A stretch of DNA of 64,000 bases, taken from Tolypeutes matacus (lineage: Eukaryota > Chordata > Mammalia > Cingulata > Chlamyphoridae). Under the pieces are notes generated by a model that worked only from the letters and a program-made list of their open reading frames with translations, was not told the origin of the DNA and ran no database searches. The stretch spans positions 5,899,971-5,963,970 of the forward strand of contig JAKSZT010053769.1 of NCBI GenBank assembly GCA_026826555.1. The letters are read 5' to 3'. Shown in pieces: positions 12,350-24,564 of this stretch; the first letter of the stretch is position 1; each line of letters begins with the position of its first letter. The translations under genes and the position numbers were made by a program.

Positions 12350-14160
12350 CTGTTAAGATAAATGTTTGATATCAAAATAAAACTTTTTCATGTTGGGTGA
12401 TTTATAAAATTATTCTATTGTCATTTTTCTCAAAATAGGGTTTTGTTAACCCCTGTTCATGTTCATTACCATCATGTATTGTTTATAATCTTTTTACACA
12501 AAACCTCTATCCATTTAGTTCAGGTGTATTGAGTATAAAAAATATTATTTTTCTCATCTCTTTCATTTAATGACTAACTTTCTCTAGAATATACAACTGT
12601 TGTAAGACTCAGAGCTGCTATATAAATGCAAACTGAAAGCTTTTGTATTTTATTTGTAGCAGTGTTCTTCTCAAATTTTGTAAGAGATTGATCTTCTGTG
12701 ACCTGAGAAGGTCCTACCCAATTGCCAATATATGTTCTGTAAAAAGGCAGGCAGCTAACACTCTCCCTTTCAACAATACAAGAATTCACTGCTGTAAAAA
12801 TTCATTATGCATTTTCTTAAGACAATAATCATATCATGGCAACAGAGTATGTACTTAATCAGCTATAATCAGCTTTTACTAATCATGGAAGGTAAAATTA
12901 GTTTTATTAGTTCAAGTCACAACTTTATGTAGTAATCTAAATCCAATTACATTGTGTGTTACTTTAACTTTTTGATGAATATTTCATTGTTTCTCTCTGG
13001 AGGTTAATTTTGAAAGAGTTGTATAGTTTATTTATGCATTTACATTGCTTTATATATGGCCGTGTGAATTGAGAGGTTATGTATTAGGAGACCGGAAATT
13101 TCCTACTCACCAAATAATTTCTCTGTGTTGTCATGGTACACATAATTACTGCTCTAATATAGAGGCTGGATGGCCCCTATAGTTGTGTTTTAGATCACAT
13201 CTGTCATTATGAGAGAATGAAGTACCTATGATAACATGAGTTGATTTTCAGAGAGCTTTCTGAGCCATTTTCAATGAAAATTTTAGCCCAATACTATTTA
13301 TCAGTACAAGCAATTTTTTTTTTCTGTATCTTATAACCAAGCTTATCTGTTCCCAAATGCCAGAGGCAGAGCTGTTTACAGATAGTTAGCAGTGATGGCA
13401 TTGTTGTGAAACTTCAGCTTGCCTGAATCAAATACCGTCTTTTATGCATGGTTGGTTAAATTGGTCAAAAAGTTAGTTGACAGCAATATTTGGAAATTTA
13501 CTGAAAATGGCTTGGCCTTTTCAATAGGGCCTGGAAATAAAAGGAGAGAGTAAGTCAAGAGTTTTATTTATCCTTTTGAACAAATACCTGCTTACAAGTA
13601 GCACATCTTAGGTATGTATGATGGCATGAAGTTCATTTGCTCCTTAAAGAACAAAATTTGAGCAGAAGGAAAGAAAACTTCCTCAGGAAAAAGTAAGCTC
13701 TATTTAAAACGTATAGGTCTCTATTTAAAGAGTATGGGGCTGGCAAGGGCCTCTGTCATCTGGCCAGCCAAGAGGATAATGTGCAGAGACATTTAAATTC
13801 AGTGGGACAAACACTACTTTTTGCTGGCTCCCACAGTCTCAGACACATACACAGAGCTTTCACTAAAGTTGGAGATCAGTATCTAATTTGGAATTCAGAA
13901 GATGGCCAAAAATAAATAAAGTTTATTGTCATATTCAGATTATATTCCTGGTTTTGTAGGCTGGTGTGTATGACATCACTGCTCTAAACCCAGCCATTCA
14001 TCAGCCTTGGTCACTATGCCTTCAGATGCAGAATGGAGGGGGAGTGGATTTTAAAAAGAAAATTTAAAAGCATGGGTTTAGCATAGATTTGAAAATCCTT
14101 GGAAAAAAAAAAAAGTTAGTGATATATTTTGAAATCAAATCTTCTCCATTACCTCAACCC
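12350..14160. other. Unassigned non-coding stretch
   Basis: No transposon is recognised. The patch at 13600-14060 is composition-balanced. It includes a direct repeat of ctctatttaaa about 25 bp apart near 13700-13735, but no coding signature. Confidence 0.4.
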
Positions 14161-14241
14161 TGCTCCACATGTCACCTATGTTTTAATATTTTTTATTACA
14201 AAAATAATACATGCTTATTGTTAAAAGATATCATATTATGA

Positions 14242-14405
14242 TTGATGGATAAATAGATTGATGAACCAAATAAGGCAAAATGTTAAAATTGGTGGATCTG
14301 GGTATCTAGGGAGATGTAGGTATGCTGGAATTTGCTGTATGAAGTTTGTATTATTTTTGGAACTGTCCTTTAAATTTGAAATTATCAAAATAAAAAGTTA
14401 AAAAA
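14242..14405 (+). mobile_element. Short L1 3' end inserted in older L1M
   Basis: 'aaaatgttaaaattggtgga' with 'tctgggtatctagg', 'ttatttttggaactgtcc' and 'gaaattatcaaaataaaaag' is the usual sense-strand L1 3' terminus. The near-identical flanks 'atcatattatga' (14230-14241) and 'atcaaattatga' (14406-14417) look like a target-site duplication. Only about 160 bp was inserted (5' truncation). Confidence 0.65.
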
Positions 14406-14419
14406 ATCAAATTATGAGC

Positions 14420-14446
14420 AATAATAATAATAATAATAATAATAAA
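14420..14446. repeat. (AAT)n microsatellite
   Basis: Nine tandem AAT/TAA units grow out of the A-rich flank of the L1 3' end. Confidence 0.95.
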
Positions 14447-14567
14447 AGCCCCCTTTCTTCCTCTACTTCCACTTCCTTGGGGAACACACAGTTAATAATA
14501 TGATTCTTCCAAACTTTTTGCTATGCATTTGCAAATATACAAATGTACATATGTATGTCTCTCTCTT

Positions 14568-14569
<2 letters not shown>

Positions 14570-14592
<23 letters not shown>
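14570..14592. repeat. (TA)n microsatellite
   Basis: About eleven TA units, followed by compound tctctctttatata/tgtatgtatc sequence to about 14630. Confidence 0.9.
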
Positions 14593-14598
<6 letters not shown>

Positions 14599-14934
14599 CT
14601 CTCTTTATATATATGTATGTATCTCTCACATATGAATGTTTTCCTGCAAGATTCTTTTAAACAAGTGAATATCAAGAGCAGCTTTCTAAGTTGAAAGCTA
14701 TAAATGCCCTCAATTTATTTTAACAGTTGCACATTTTCTATAATGTAGGTATAACATGATCAACCTTTTCCCTAAAGTTGAGCATTTAGTTTGTCTCCAA
14801 TTTTTCTCTTTCAGGGAAAAAAAAAAAAACTTTAATGAGTATCTGTGCACAAATTAACGAATGCTTGTGATCATGCGTGCTTTTCATTAAAACAATTCTG
14901 GCTATTTGGGTAAATGTTGAATTCCAGTTATGGT

Positions 14935-15520
14935 GATAGAATCTTTTTTTTTTTTAGCCTTTAAAATAAGATAGGATTACTGGTGCATTTAAAATAATAG
15001 AGGAGTTTATTGTACCTAGTGTATCTATGGCATCCTTCACCTTTTAAACAATCCAAATCTAGATGTGAGTTAGAGGTATGAAAATGAAAATCGGAGAGAG
15101 TTTAAAATGATTATGATGAGCTAGACTGACACCTAAAATAAATTCTATGTGACGAAATAGTTTTGTTTCTTTTAAGATAATTTCAGTATTTCACGGAAAC
15201 ATTTCTATACCCCTTGCCAAAATTCTGGTCTGTAATACTAGCCAATCTTTGGCTTTTTTTCAGTTTGGAAGGAAAAATAATCTTATGCTGCTTATAAAAC
15301 AGAGGACATTAAAATGTTTCTAATTAATCATTATTGTCGAACCATTTGTATTTTTAGTACAGGTGGAAGAAAACAGAAACGCCAATGTCTTTCAACCCTT
15401 TTATTAGTGTTTAGCTTTTACTTTGAAATACAGAAAAGTAAATGCCAGAGTAATGATTTCAACTGTGCAAATTTAAATTATAAAATTGAGATCAATTTCA
15501 TGAATAAGAGAAATATTTAT
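14935..15520. other. Unassigned sequence
   Basis: AT-rich, with a T-run at 14945. No gene or repeat is recognised. Confidence 0.4.
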
Positions 15521-15532
15521 ATTTGCAGCACT

Positions 15533-15945
15533 CCTCCCCTCCCCAGACGGCTCCCTTGTCTGTTTGCTTGTTGTTTTTGCTCGTTGTTTGTGCTCATTGT
15601 TTGTGATTGTTGTCTGCTTGTTGTTTTTGCTTGTTGTCTGCGTTTTGTCTGTTCTTTTCTTTTGTTAGGAGGCACCAGGAACTGAACCTGAGAACTCCCA
15701 TGTGGGATGTGGGCGCTCAACTGCTTGAGCCACATTCACTCCCTGCTCGTTTGTTTTTGCTCGTTGTATGCTGTCTTGCTTATTGTTTTTGCTCACTGTT
15801 CGTTGTCTCCTTGTTTTTTTTCTTGTTGTCTGCTCATTTTGCAGTGTCTGCTCTTTGTTTGCCTTCTTTAGGAGGTGCTGGGAACCAAACCTGGGGCCTC
15901 TCATGTGGGAGGTGGGCACTCAACTGCTTGAGCCACATCTTTTCC
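15533..15945 (-). mobile_element. Dimeric DAS-type tRNA-derived SINE
   Basis: Two heads in the same minus orientation lie in tandem: 15668-15744 and 15870-15940. In sense each reads a tRNA-like 'gtggctcaagcagttgag' with box B. Between and beyond them are degenerate (aacaa/gagcaaa)-type linkers, seen on the plus strand as repeated gctcgttgtttttgctt words. One target-site duplication, tttgcagcact (15522-15532 and 15946-15956), brackets the whole dimer, so it was inserted as a single unit. Open frames through it are by-products. Confidence 0.85.
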
Positions 15946-15959
15946 TTTGCAGCACTTTT

Positions 15960-16066
15960 AAACTACACTTTATTATCCAGACTAAATAATATAGAGAAAG
16001 CTTTATTAATCACCATATCTACCTAAAAAAAGTAGCATAAATATTATGAAATTCACAAGTTTGCTT
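15960..16066. other. Short unique spacer
   Basis: AT-rich spacer between the dimeric SINE and the next SINE. Nothing is recognised in it. Confidence 0.5.
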
Positions 16067-16081
16067 AAAAATCTACATTGG

Positions 16082-16261
16082 TGGGAAGCGGCTGTGGCTC
16101 AATCAGTAGGGCTCCCGTTTACCATATGGGAGGCCCCGGGTTCGGTTCCCGGGGCCTCCTGGTGAAGGCAAAGCCCGCCCGCATGGCGTGGTTAGCTGAC
16201 CCAGCGAGCACAAGCAGCAAGGGGGGGATAAATGAATAAATAAATAAAATCTTTAAAAAAA
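16082..16261 (+). mobile_element. tRNA-derived SINE (aagcggctgtggctc family), copy 2
   Basis: It is nearly identical along its length to the copy at 6176. It has the same head, box B 'gggttcggttcccgg', tail 'gctgacccagcgagcacaag' and 'ataaatgaataaataaataa' end. A perfect 15-bp target duplication, aaaaatctacattgg, is present (16067-16081 and 16262-16276). It is a young insertion. Confidence 0.95.
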
Positions 16262-16279
16262 AAAAATCTACATTGGCCC

Positions 16280-17130
16280 CCATTGTATAAATATTACTAT
16301 TAGAATATATATATGACAAAACATAAGAAGCCAAAGTTCAAAGGAGTGACGATTGCAGAGAGTACCAAAACTGTGCTTTAGAAAGTAATGTAAAAGGATT
16401 TAGAGGTATTTATTTTGTGAAGAACAACCAAATATTGTAAAATATTTCAATAGATCACATGTGGGAGACAAATTGAATTTACTCTATATAGCTACATAAA
16501 GCAGAACTAAGACCAATAAGTAGATGTTGAAAGGGAAGACAACTTCAATTATATTATAATTCTTATGAAATTTTTGTGCTTATTAAATGAGAAAGTATTA
16601 AAACATAAGAATATTACCTTTAATCCTACCACCAAGAAAACCACTGTTAAAATTTGGCATATTTTCTTTCAAGATTTTATAAACATATAGATGTATTCAA
16701 ATTATTTGAGTGTTGATTATTGGACCTCTCACAGTTAATTAGTTTGCTTAAGGAAAAGGGTTATTATAACAAATATTTAATGGCAAATTGAATATTTATG
16801 AAATTCATTTCTCCTTAAATAATCTTACTATTACATACTTTTTTTTTTTTTTTAATTCACCCAGCCAGTGAGTGTCCTTCTCAGTCAGTTTTCTGTTGGT
16901 TTTTAGATATAATTTGTAAGGGATTCTTCAAAACTATAATGTAAATACAGAACAAATTTATTGCAAAATCAAATTACATCTTTTGGAAAAGATTCAGAAT
17001 TTTATTACTTACTGAAAGTGATGTTGAAAAGCAGTGTAAATAATAAAGCTACTGAAATTCTGTTAGCATTTGACCAGTTGATAGTTTGAGAAGTGGAAGC
17101 CTATAGGATTTGTGACATGGTAGATACTAA
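16280..17130. other. Unassigned AT-rich stretch
   Basis: A short segment near 16625-16690 ('ctaccaccaagaaaaccact', 'gttaaaatttggcata') may be an old L1M 3' UTR relic in minus orientation. The rest is unrecognised. A T-run is at 16839-16853. Confidence 0.35.
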
Positions 17131-17154
17131 AAGAGAGAAAGGGAGAGAGAGAGA
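17131..17154. repeat. Purine-rich (GA)n simple repeat
   Basis: An aagagagaaagggagagaga-type run. Confidence 0.85.
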
Positions 17155-17284
17155 ATAATTTGCATGTCAGGGGAGGAAAAAGCTCTTGGGAAAATTGATA
17201 AGGCCTAGAATATTTTTGTAAAACTCAAAACTGTGTTATGGTAGTCTCACCTTTTTCTGCTGGTTAAATTATGCCCTAAGCAGG

Positions 17285-17905
17285 TTATATTAAATCTGAA
17301 CATGTTCATACACTATGGCCCAGCATCTATACCTCCTAGAAATTTACCCCAAATAAATGTCTCCCAAAAGTACATGTTCAAAAATGTTATATCAGCCCTA
17401 TTCGTAATTGCCAAAAATGGAAATAACCCAAATGCCCATCAAAATTCAAATGATAAATAAATTATGATATATTTATGAAATGGAATATCATACAGCAATG
17501 AAAATGAATGAAGTATTGCTACATACAGTAATATTGCTCAACCTCACAAGTATAATGTTGAAAGAACTAGGTGCCAGATACAAGACTACATAATGTATGA
17601 CTTCATTTTTTTAGGGTTAAAAAAAGAGGCAAAACTAATCTATGTTGTTAGAAGCAGGCTAGTGGTTATTTTGAGGGAAGTTAGTGACTGGAGGGGAAGG
17701 GAAAGGGTTGCTCTGGTGCTCGGAATGTGTTTTTTTTTTGTTTGTTTGTTTTGTTCTGGGCCAGTTTCTTGGGTGTGTTTACTTCGTGTTAATTCATTGA
17801 TATCTATACCTAGGATTTTCGCACTTCTGTGTATGTATGTGTGTATCACTTGAATAAAAGAGTTTACATTAAAAGCCCCCTCAAAAAAAAAAACAAAAAA
17901 AACCA
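17285..17905 (+). mobile_element. 5'-truncated L1 (3' end)
   Basis: The order is the familiar sense-strand L1M/A 3' end: 'cctagaaatttaccccaaat', 'tattcgtaattgccaaaaat', 'ggaaataacccaaatgccca', 'ggaatatcatacagcaatga' (the tail of ORF2, M-E-Y-type), then a 3' UTR. It ends in an A-rich tail at 17880-17912. No intact open frame remains. The 5' end is truncated in the ORF2 C-terminal region. Confidence 0.8.
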
Positions 17906-17914
17906 AAAAACACA

Positions 17915-19700
17915 CAACAGAATTAATTCTATGTTCATTATAAGAAGGAGCTCAGAGTTGCAGGTATAACTTAAATTTTATTAAACATATACTAAAATCA
18001 CCTCATTTTTACAACGTTTTGTTTAAATTTTAGAAAAGGTCTCCCCCCATGGTTTATCTTGAAATTTAAGTTCACTAATAGTCTTTTTATAGTATCTCAG
18101 GAAATGAAAATCTCCAGTTTATACATCTAATAAATACTTCTTTATATTGAGCAAAATTGCTTTTTATTTATATTTTCACTTATTCTATAGTTGGCATTTT
18201 CCATCACATTAAATATTTTTAATTGGTAAGAGTCCATTGACTGGACATATTAAAATGTATTTACCGTTTCCCTATTTTGGGAAATTTAAGTTATTTCAAA
18301 TTGAATAAATACTTTCTAATATAGACATTAACAAAAGAAACAAGTATCTCTAAAGTGTGTGATCTCTTTATTGGAAACATTCAACCTGTGGCTGAGGAGC
18401 CATTTACTGGAGAAAAGAGCGGAATTGGACTGAAATGTCAGTGCCTGGCAAATATTAGAATCTTTCAAAAATGTGTGGGGAATAAAATAAATTATTTGGA
18501 AGTTCAAACAACTGATTGCCTAAGATATGTTAGGAAGCAAAACCAACAAAAATATTGTGAAAGTCTCAATAACTGAGGCTAATTGGTCTATCATGGTGCC
18601 TAATTCAAATTATTATATCTACATCTATGATTCCTGAAAAACCAATGTTGTATTAATGTTTATTCATCAATTTTGCTATTTGAAAGCTAGAACATCAGCA
18701 CCATTAATATTGGTGGGAGCTTAGGCTTTGGCAAATGGTAGACAAGGAGTCATCCAAAGTGGCTTTATTTCAGTGGCTGTTGAATGCTTAACAGATCTTG
18801 TCCAATATTTTTATTCCCCATCACCCCTGTATGGTGCTGATTACAAGATAGGCACTTTTAGTAACCTTCCATTCATGACCCAAATATTTTATAAGAATAA
18901 CCTAAGAAGCTTTTATTACTGACATCATTTTTCAGTTAGTTTTGCTGGAATAAATGTGATTAAGACTTTAAGAAAGAAATGCTTTCTTATTTCAAGACGG
19001 CTAATGTTTCTCTTTTGTCTTACCTAACATGGACATCTGATACTGAAATTGTACTTTTTTTGTGCCTTCATATTTACACATAATAACTAATATTATTATT
19101 TAATACCAAACATTTTATTCTATGCTTCTTTTCTTTATGTTATTGAGAATAGGCAATGCTCCAAAAGTAATATTCTGATTGGTCATTTTCTTATTCAGGA
19201 GGAAAGAAGGGTTTTGGTTAGATATCTTTTACATTCATCCTTTGAGTGCAATGTAACATGACATATAAAATGAAGGGGAGAGTGGCAAGAAGGAGAGAGT
19301 AGTAGAGATTAAATGCAATATGAGTTTTGAATGGATATATGCTAATATATGGGTTATACATACATATATTTATATGTGCAAGTGTGTATACAAATATTAA
19401 ATATATTATATATATTTACCATAGAGATGCATAAATAGTTGTGAATCCAAGCTGACCAGGTATAGAAATTGCAGACATATGACTTGGATTTACCAGACAC
19501 ATATGCATCCCCTCTTTCCATATTATTTGTAGTCACTGATTTATGTGGCTACTGAGGTGCTTCTTGGGAAAAACATACGTTTGCCATTCAGTTCTATTGA
19601 CATAATCGGTGAATTGCATCATGGTGAATAGTTTGGCAAAAAGAACAGAAATTTTAGGATGGACTTTGGGGCTACTAAGAAATAATTTATCCAAAGTTAC
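17915..19700. other. Unassigned non-coding stretch
   Basis: Unique-looking AT-rich DNA. A 73-codon plus-strand frame at 18355-18576 has no motif I recognise and no splice or promoter context. Near 19370-19420 there is an AT-rich low-complexity patch. Confidence 0.4.
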
Positions 19701-19712
19701 GTTTCTCGCTCA

Positions 19713-20108
19713 GTGACTTGGGCTCAGTTACAGAGTTGGTCATTGGGGAGAATTGTGGATTCAGGAAAGGCATGGCAGTTTCACTGCAGTCTGCTCAAAT
19801 CTAGCAAACCTAATGATAGCTGCATCTGTCAGAGTGTCAGTCACTGTGCATTCCCTGAAGGGATGTTCCACAAAAGTAGTATGTCTCAAGTAACGCTGCT
19901 GTGGGATCTATCTAAAGTACAGAATCAGCATTTTGCAGTATCAGTGGTGTGTGAGGCTGTGGAGCAGGTGGTCAAGGCCAGCAGCACAGTGAGAATTGTG
20001 TGGCCAGGGCTTCAAGCATTGACCAGAATCCTGGGCCAAGTGGGTGGTAACAGCCTAAGGGCTGAGTATCATGTAACCCCTCTCAAGAGCAGGAACAGGC
20101 CAAGATAA
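19713..20108 (+). other. Unassigned 131-codon open frame, probably non-coding
   Basis: This is the longest open frame in the window outside recognised repeats. It starts at ATG 19713 and ends at a TAG-type stop by 20108. Local GC is visibly higher than the neighbourhood. I see no signal peptide, membrane segment or domain motif, and no Kozak, promoter or polyadenylation context that would make it a gene. It could be a relic of an unrecognised repeat, a processed transcript copy or a chance frame. Confidence 0.2.
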
Positions 20109-20109
20109 G

Positions 20110-21225
20110 TACTAAGAATGTGGCCAGAGGATAAAGTAGAAGCATCATCATGAGCATTGACCAAGATTGGCCTGTAATAGCACATATCACAGTCTTTGAA
20201 ACGAACCAGAAATGTCAGAAGTGAATTGTGGAAATTGAGGCCAAGGCCCACTATGATCTAGTTGGGGCTAGCTATAGTTTGGGCCTAATTTTTCTAGGCA
20301 ACTTTGTGAGAAATCACAGGTGGTTAGGCCTGCAAATTACATATACAGAGAAAGACCATGTGAGTAGCCAGTGACATATAAGTTGCATCAATAGTGATTG
20401 ATAGGTACTTCAAGAATATTAATAGATCAAAACTTGGTCACTCTATCTGGCAAAGTCAATAAAATATTTTGCTTGTCTCAATGCAACTTCTACTATATTT
20501 TACTTTTCTTCCATTATTATTTTGATGCTTTCTTCAAAATAAGTTATAAAATGCTCATTAAATGAATTTACATTTTCTAACCAGAATTTTCCTAAGGAAC
20601 GTCTCTACTCTTTAAGTCAGGGTAAAAATTGTTTTTTATTTTTAAGTGGTTTCAAAGTCTGGAATTTGCAGTGTATTTTCTTATTTATTCAAGATAAGTA
20701 ATCATCTGCTTCTTTTGCATTTCTCATATTGGATTATTTCTAGTAATATTAACCTATTTGTAGGTGTAATGATGATAAATACATAGAGGTCAATATTTAT
20801 ACAATAGAAAACGCGTGATAACTTTAGAGCTAAAATCCATTTGTTTAAATGGTTATAGAGCATACTTAATAGGCTGCTGCAATCATAAAATTAACTTTTA
20901 ATCTAAGACACAAATAAGCAAATATTTTTTTCCTTGTGTATCAAATCCAGAGAATTAGTAGCAGCTACCTGGAGCACCATGTTAAGAAAGAGGCTGAGGC
21001 TTACTGGAAAGGAAACATTAATGCTTAGAGTGCTAAAATAGTACCTGGGAGGTTGTGTGGTGCAAATGCTGCATATTTGCCAGTGTTGGTCTAAAAGCTT
21101 TCCTTAACTGATTAGTTTAACTAGTTCACTGTCACTATAGAGAAAAATTACCTGTTTTGTGTTTTATTTTCCTTGATTTTCTTACAGATATTTTAAGTAA
21201 ATGTCAGTTCTTCACTTGAGCAAAG
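20110..21225. other. Unassigned non-coding stretch
   Basis: No repeat or gene is recognised. Confidence 0.4.
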
Positions 21226-21227
21226 AT

Positions 21228-21385
21228 TTTTTTTTTTTGTTTCTCCCCACCCCCTCATTGTTTGCACTTGCTGTGTCTGTTCATCTTCCTTGTTTCTTTA
21301 GGAGGCACCGGCATCTGAAGTCAGGACCTCTGCTGTGGGAGGGAGGCACCTATTCGCTTGAGCTCCCTCTGCTCCGTTCTTGTAT
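21228..21385 (-). mobile_element. DAS-type SINE
   Basis: A T-rich start (A-tail in sense) is followed by a ctgtgtctgttc linker, then 'ctttaggaggcaccggcatc' and a 'gggaggcacctattcgcttg' head ending in ctccctctgctcc. This is the same layout as the heads at 15.7 and 45.9 kb. It is more diverged in the box-B region than those copies. Confidence 0.8.
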
Positions 21386-21389
21386 AAGG

Positions 21390-22030
21390 TAGCTTAGACG
21401 AAATCATCATCATTTGTGAATAAGATCTTAGTTCAAACAATACACTTTACCAATCAATCTAAAGATGAAAACCAGAGTCCCATTTAGACTTTCCTACAAA
21501 CAAAAGGGAACAGACTCACAAGCCTTGAATAAAGGAGGAAATTGTTCCCTTTCAATTCAATTGCAGAAGTATTTATTTAACAAATAACAAGGTATTCTAG
21601 GAATTGGATTATGCACCGAGGGCTTCATACTATGGTATGAAAACAGACATATTATTCAAAACAATAATTGCCTAAATTAATAATTATAGTATTACTAAAT
21701 TTTTCTAAAGTGATAATTGTGGAATTAGTAGAAGCCAGTTTAGATATGTCAAAAAAGATCTAGAATTTCTGACTTATTAATTTTATAATAATACTGGAGA
21801 CAATGATATCAGAGTTTTTTTTTTTTCAGTTGAGCAAAAAATAAATAAATAAAACCTTTGAACTGGTAATTTGATGACTTGCAGTTCTTCTTGTGCAATG
21901 TAATTAACCTGATTTTAGGCAGGTCATCCCCATCTTGAGATAAAAGCTTCAGAATTTTATAATAGCTGCCTTTTATATTTAAATAATGTTTTATAATTTA
22001 AAAAGTGTTATGTTTTCACGTACTTTACTT
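21390..22030. other. Unassigned sequence
   Basis: AT-rich. A T-run at 21816 and an aataaataaataaaa patch near 21840 are the only features. Confidence 0.4.
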
Positions 22031-22034
22031 GGTA

Positions 22035-22175
22035 ATATAAATAGGTCAGGTAATGCCTCCATTTTTCAGATAAGACTACTGTGGCTCAGAAAGTTTAAAT
22101 TAGTTACTCAAGTTCACAAAGTCAGTGGTGTTGGGATTTGTAAACCCAAATCCTTTTTCTTTCCTATATTAAGTC
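22035..22175 (+). repeat. MIR SINE fragment
   Basis: 'catttttcagataagactac' leads into 'tgtggctcagaaagtttaaa', then 'ttactcaagttcacaaagtc', 'agtggtgttgggatttgtaa' and acccaaatcc. This follows the MIR core and 3' part (gaggaaactgaggctcagagag, caaggtcacacagc, gggattcgaaccc). Confidence 0.8.
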
Positions 22176-22179
22176 CAAC

Positions 22180-24100
22180 ATAATATATTCTTGAAAACAG
22201 CTTGAAAATATAAATCATTGTATGGCAGAGTAAAATTTTGTTCATTTACTTTCTTATAGCTCACTAAATAGAGAACATAAAGATGGCAGGTTTATTAATT
22301 TTCAAAGCAAACAAAATTATAGTCTACCTTATTATTCAGCTGTTATTTTTAGCATTTATTCTAAAAAAGTGACATTGATAATGGACTCATTATACAGGTT
22401 TTATTTAACAATTCTATTGATCTCATTCTTGGGTGAAATATAATCATTTTTTCTATGTGTAAAGTAGAACAACATTTATGAATTAATTTTTGCTGTGGAT
22501 CTTAGCTCTGGATGAGAACAAATATTCACAAAGTTTTATTTTAACTAAAAATAGAGAAGGTTAACATCAGAAATAACTTTCTTCTCAACTATTTCCAATT
22601 AGTTTTCCCTGAGCACGCAGGTCATACATAATTCACGGCTGTCGTCTGGATTTTTCTTTTTTCTTTTCATTCCTTTTCCTTTTTCTCCTTTTAAAGCTGA
22701 GTGTTTATTTGCTTCATTCAAAGCTCAATATTTGGATAATAAAACAGAGTCAGAGACTTGGAAGTAAGTATAGGAAAAAGGCCAGATCTCTTCCTGTTTG
22801 CTATAAGAAACTTGATATTCAGGTGTAGTCATGTACAATAATATACAGATAAAATGATTCCTGCTTTTTCACTTTAAGCTTGAGATATTTAAAAAATATA
22901 TTTTTTATGTTAAGCCTAACTCTGTGAATCTTGTAAAACTTATACTAGAAATACTTATGGCCATGATATCATTGGCTTCTTTTTCCATTTAATGTGAAAT
23001 TTTAGCCAGGATTTAATGACAAAATCCAAAAATTGTACAGAATTAAAGCATGTAAAATGAAATGAAAACTAAGTAATTTTCTTTGGTGTTTGTCTCTTTT
23101 TTTAAACACAGAAGGAAAAGTTCTTATGATGAGGATTTTGCTAGCCAGATCTGTGCTTCAGTACTAATCAGAATGTAAATAAATGTCTTTAATGATTTTT
23201 CCAAAGAATGGATCAAGCACAGAATCTTTTGCACATCCAGAAGAGAGCACAAGAAGAATGGGCAGGGTTGAGAATGTAGCCAGCCATCTAATTACACAAA
23301 ATAAGTTCACAGCACAGTTGGGTTGCAAATCATGTTTCTAAACTTAGGAGATGAATCTCGATCATATATTATTGAATAGTACTCTGTGGTGCTCCACTCT
23401 CCATTTCCCACAAATTAGATTACCGAGAGCTATAAAGCATCTTTAGAAAGTGTGTTCCTTGCTGTTTTAAAATTTTCCTTTACCATCAATTAGTGCCAAC
23501 TTAAAAAATATCAGCTATAACCAAAAAACATTAAACCAAAGGCTAAAATAAAGAAGCAAGGGAATTCTTAATAAAAGAAGCAGAAGCAGATTTTTTACCT
23601 GCTAGGGAGATTTAACTTATTTCTGAAATAATTGTGGATTTCCATTATCCTAAATTTTCTGGGTATAGAAATTTAATTGAATATGATATAAATATAGTCC
23701 CCACATTTAATTTCTGTATTGATATCTATTGTTAGTGAAAAAAATGTCATAGTTGGATTCATGGTTGGTCTAGAATGAGTTCTGTGAAGATAATTTCATT
23801 TTACTATAGATCAACGCATTTGCAGTATTTGTCCACATGTATCTTTTAAGTTCACATGTATCGCCACTTTCATTCATAAGATTTGCAAACCTGAAAAGGA
23901 GTTGGTGAAGGATTTTAGAAAATAAGATTATGAATAACATGCTAACTTTCAGAAGATTTTGCTACTATGCTTAGCTTATGATTTTTTCTATGCCTTTTCT
24001 CTTTCTGTGTCTATAAAATAAGAATAACAATCCACTTCTCTACTTATTTAAATGGGATGAACAACAAGCTGAGATTTTTCAAAATTGCTTTTCAGATTCT
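22180..24100. other. Unassigned non-coding stretch
   Basis: Unique-looking AT-rich DNA with no recognised element. Confidence 0.4.
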
Positions 24101-24104
24101 AAAT

Positions 24105-24470
24105 TGAATACAGGGCAATGGGCTACCCCAGACAATTTGCTTGCAAGTTAGAGAATCCAATTCAAACTGACTTAAAGGATATTTATTGGCACACGTAACC
24201 GAAAGCCCTGGAAGTAGAACCAGCTTTAGATATAGCTGTGTTCAGGAGTCACAGATTGGTTTTTCTGTGAGAAATGGGTTGGCTGTGCTATTCATTATAT
24301 TGTCTTCAGACTTAAGTTTTATATGACAGCAAGGTGGCGGTACAGCTCTAGTGGCTACACTTCTGAGGTCTTAATATAGTAGGAAATGTAAGATTCCTTT
24401 TCCCAGGATTCCTTGCAGACACTCATTGAGTCTCCTAGGTTCTGATCAGTTCATATCTGCAATCCTTTTC
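24105..24470. repeat. Candidate old DNA-transposon-like repeat
   Basis: 'ttaaaggatatttattggca' with 'gaaagccctggaagtagaac', 'caaggtggcggtacagctct' and 'cttttcccaggattccttgc' resembles a widespread placental interspersed repeat that I can recall but not name. Orientation and limits are uncertain. Confidence 0.35.
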
Positions 24471-24564
24471 GAATGAGCAAGAAGGTAATACATTTTTTTT
24501 TTTCCAGATTCCAGGAGATGTCTATGCAGTTCTGCTTGCATTTTTCCTACAATATTTTTTTCCT

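Larger units (their letters stand above)
14165..14930 (-). repeat. Old L1M 3' UTR fragment, split by another L1 end
   Basis: 'caaaaataatacatgcttat' at 14200, then 'cttccacttccttggggaac', 'gattcttccaaactttttgc', and 'tatgcatttgcaaatataca', is the antisense of an old L1 3' UTR. It is interrupted at 14242-14405 by a plus-strand L1 3' end and expanded by microsatellites at 14420-14446 and 14570-14592. Confidence 0.55.

Noticed and set aside
15314..16026. Plus-strand frames of 123 and 139 codons rich in C, L and F
   Set aside because: They are read across the antisense of the dimeric SINE and its linkers.
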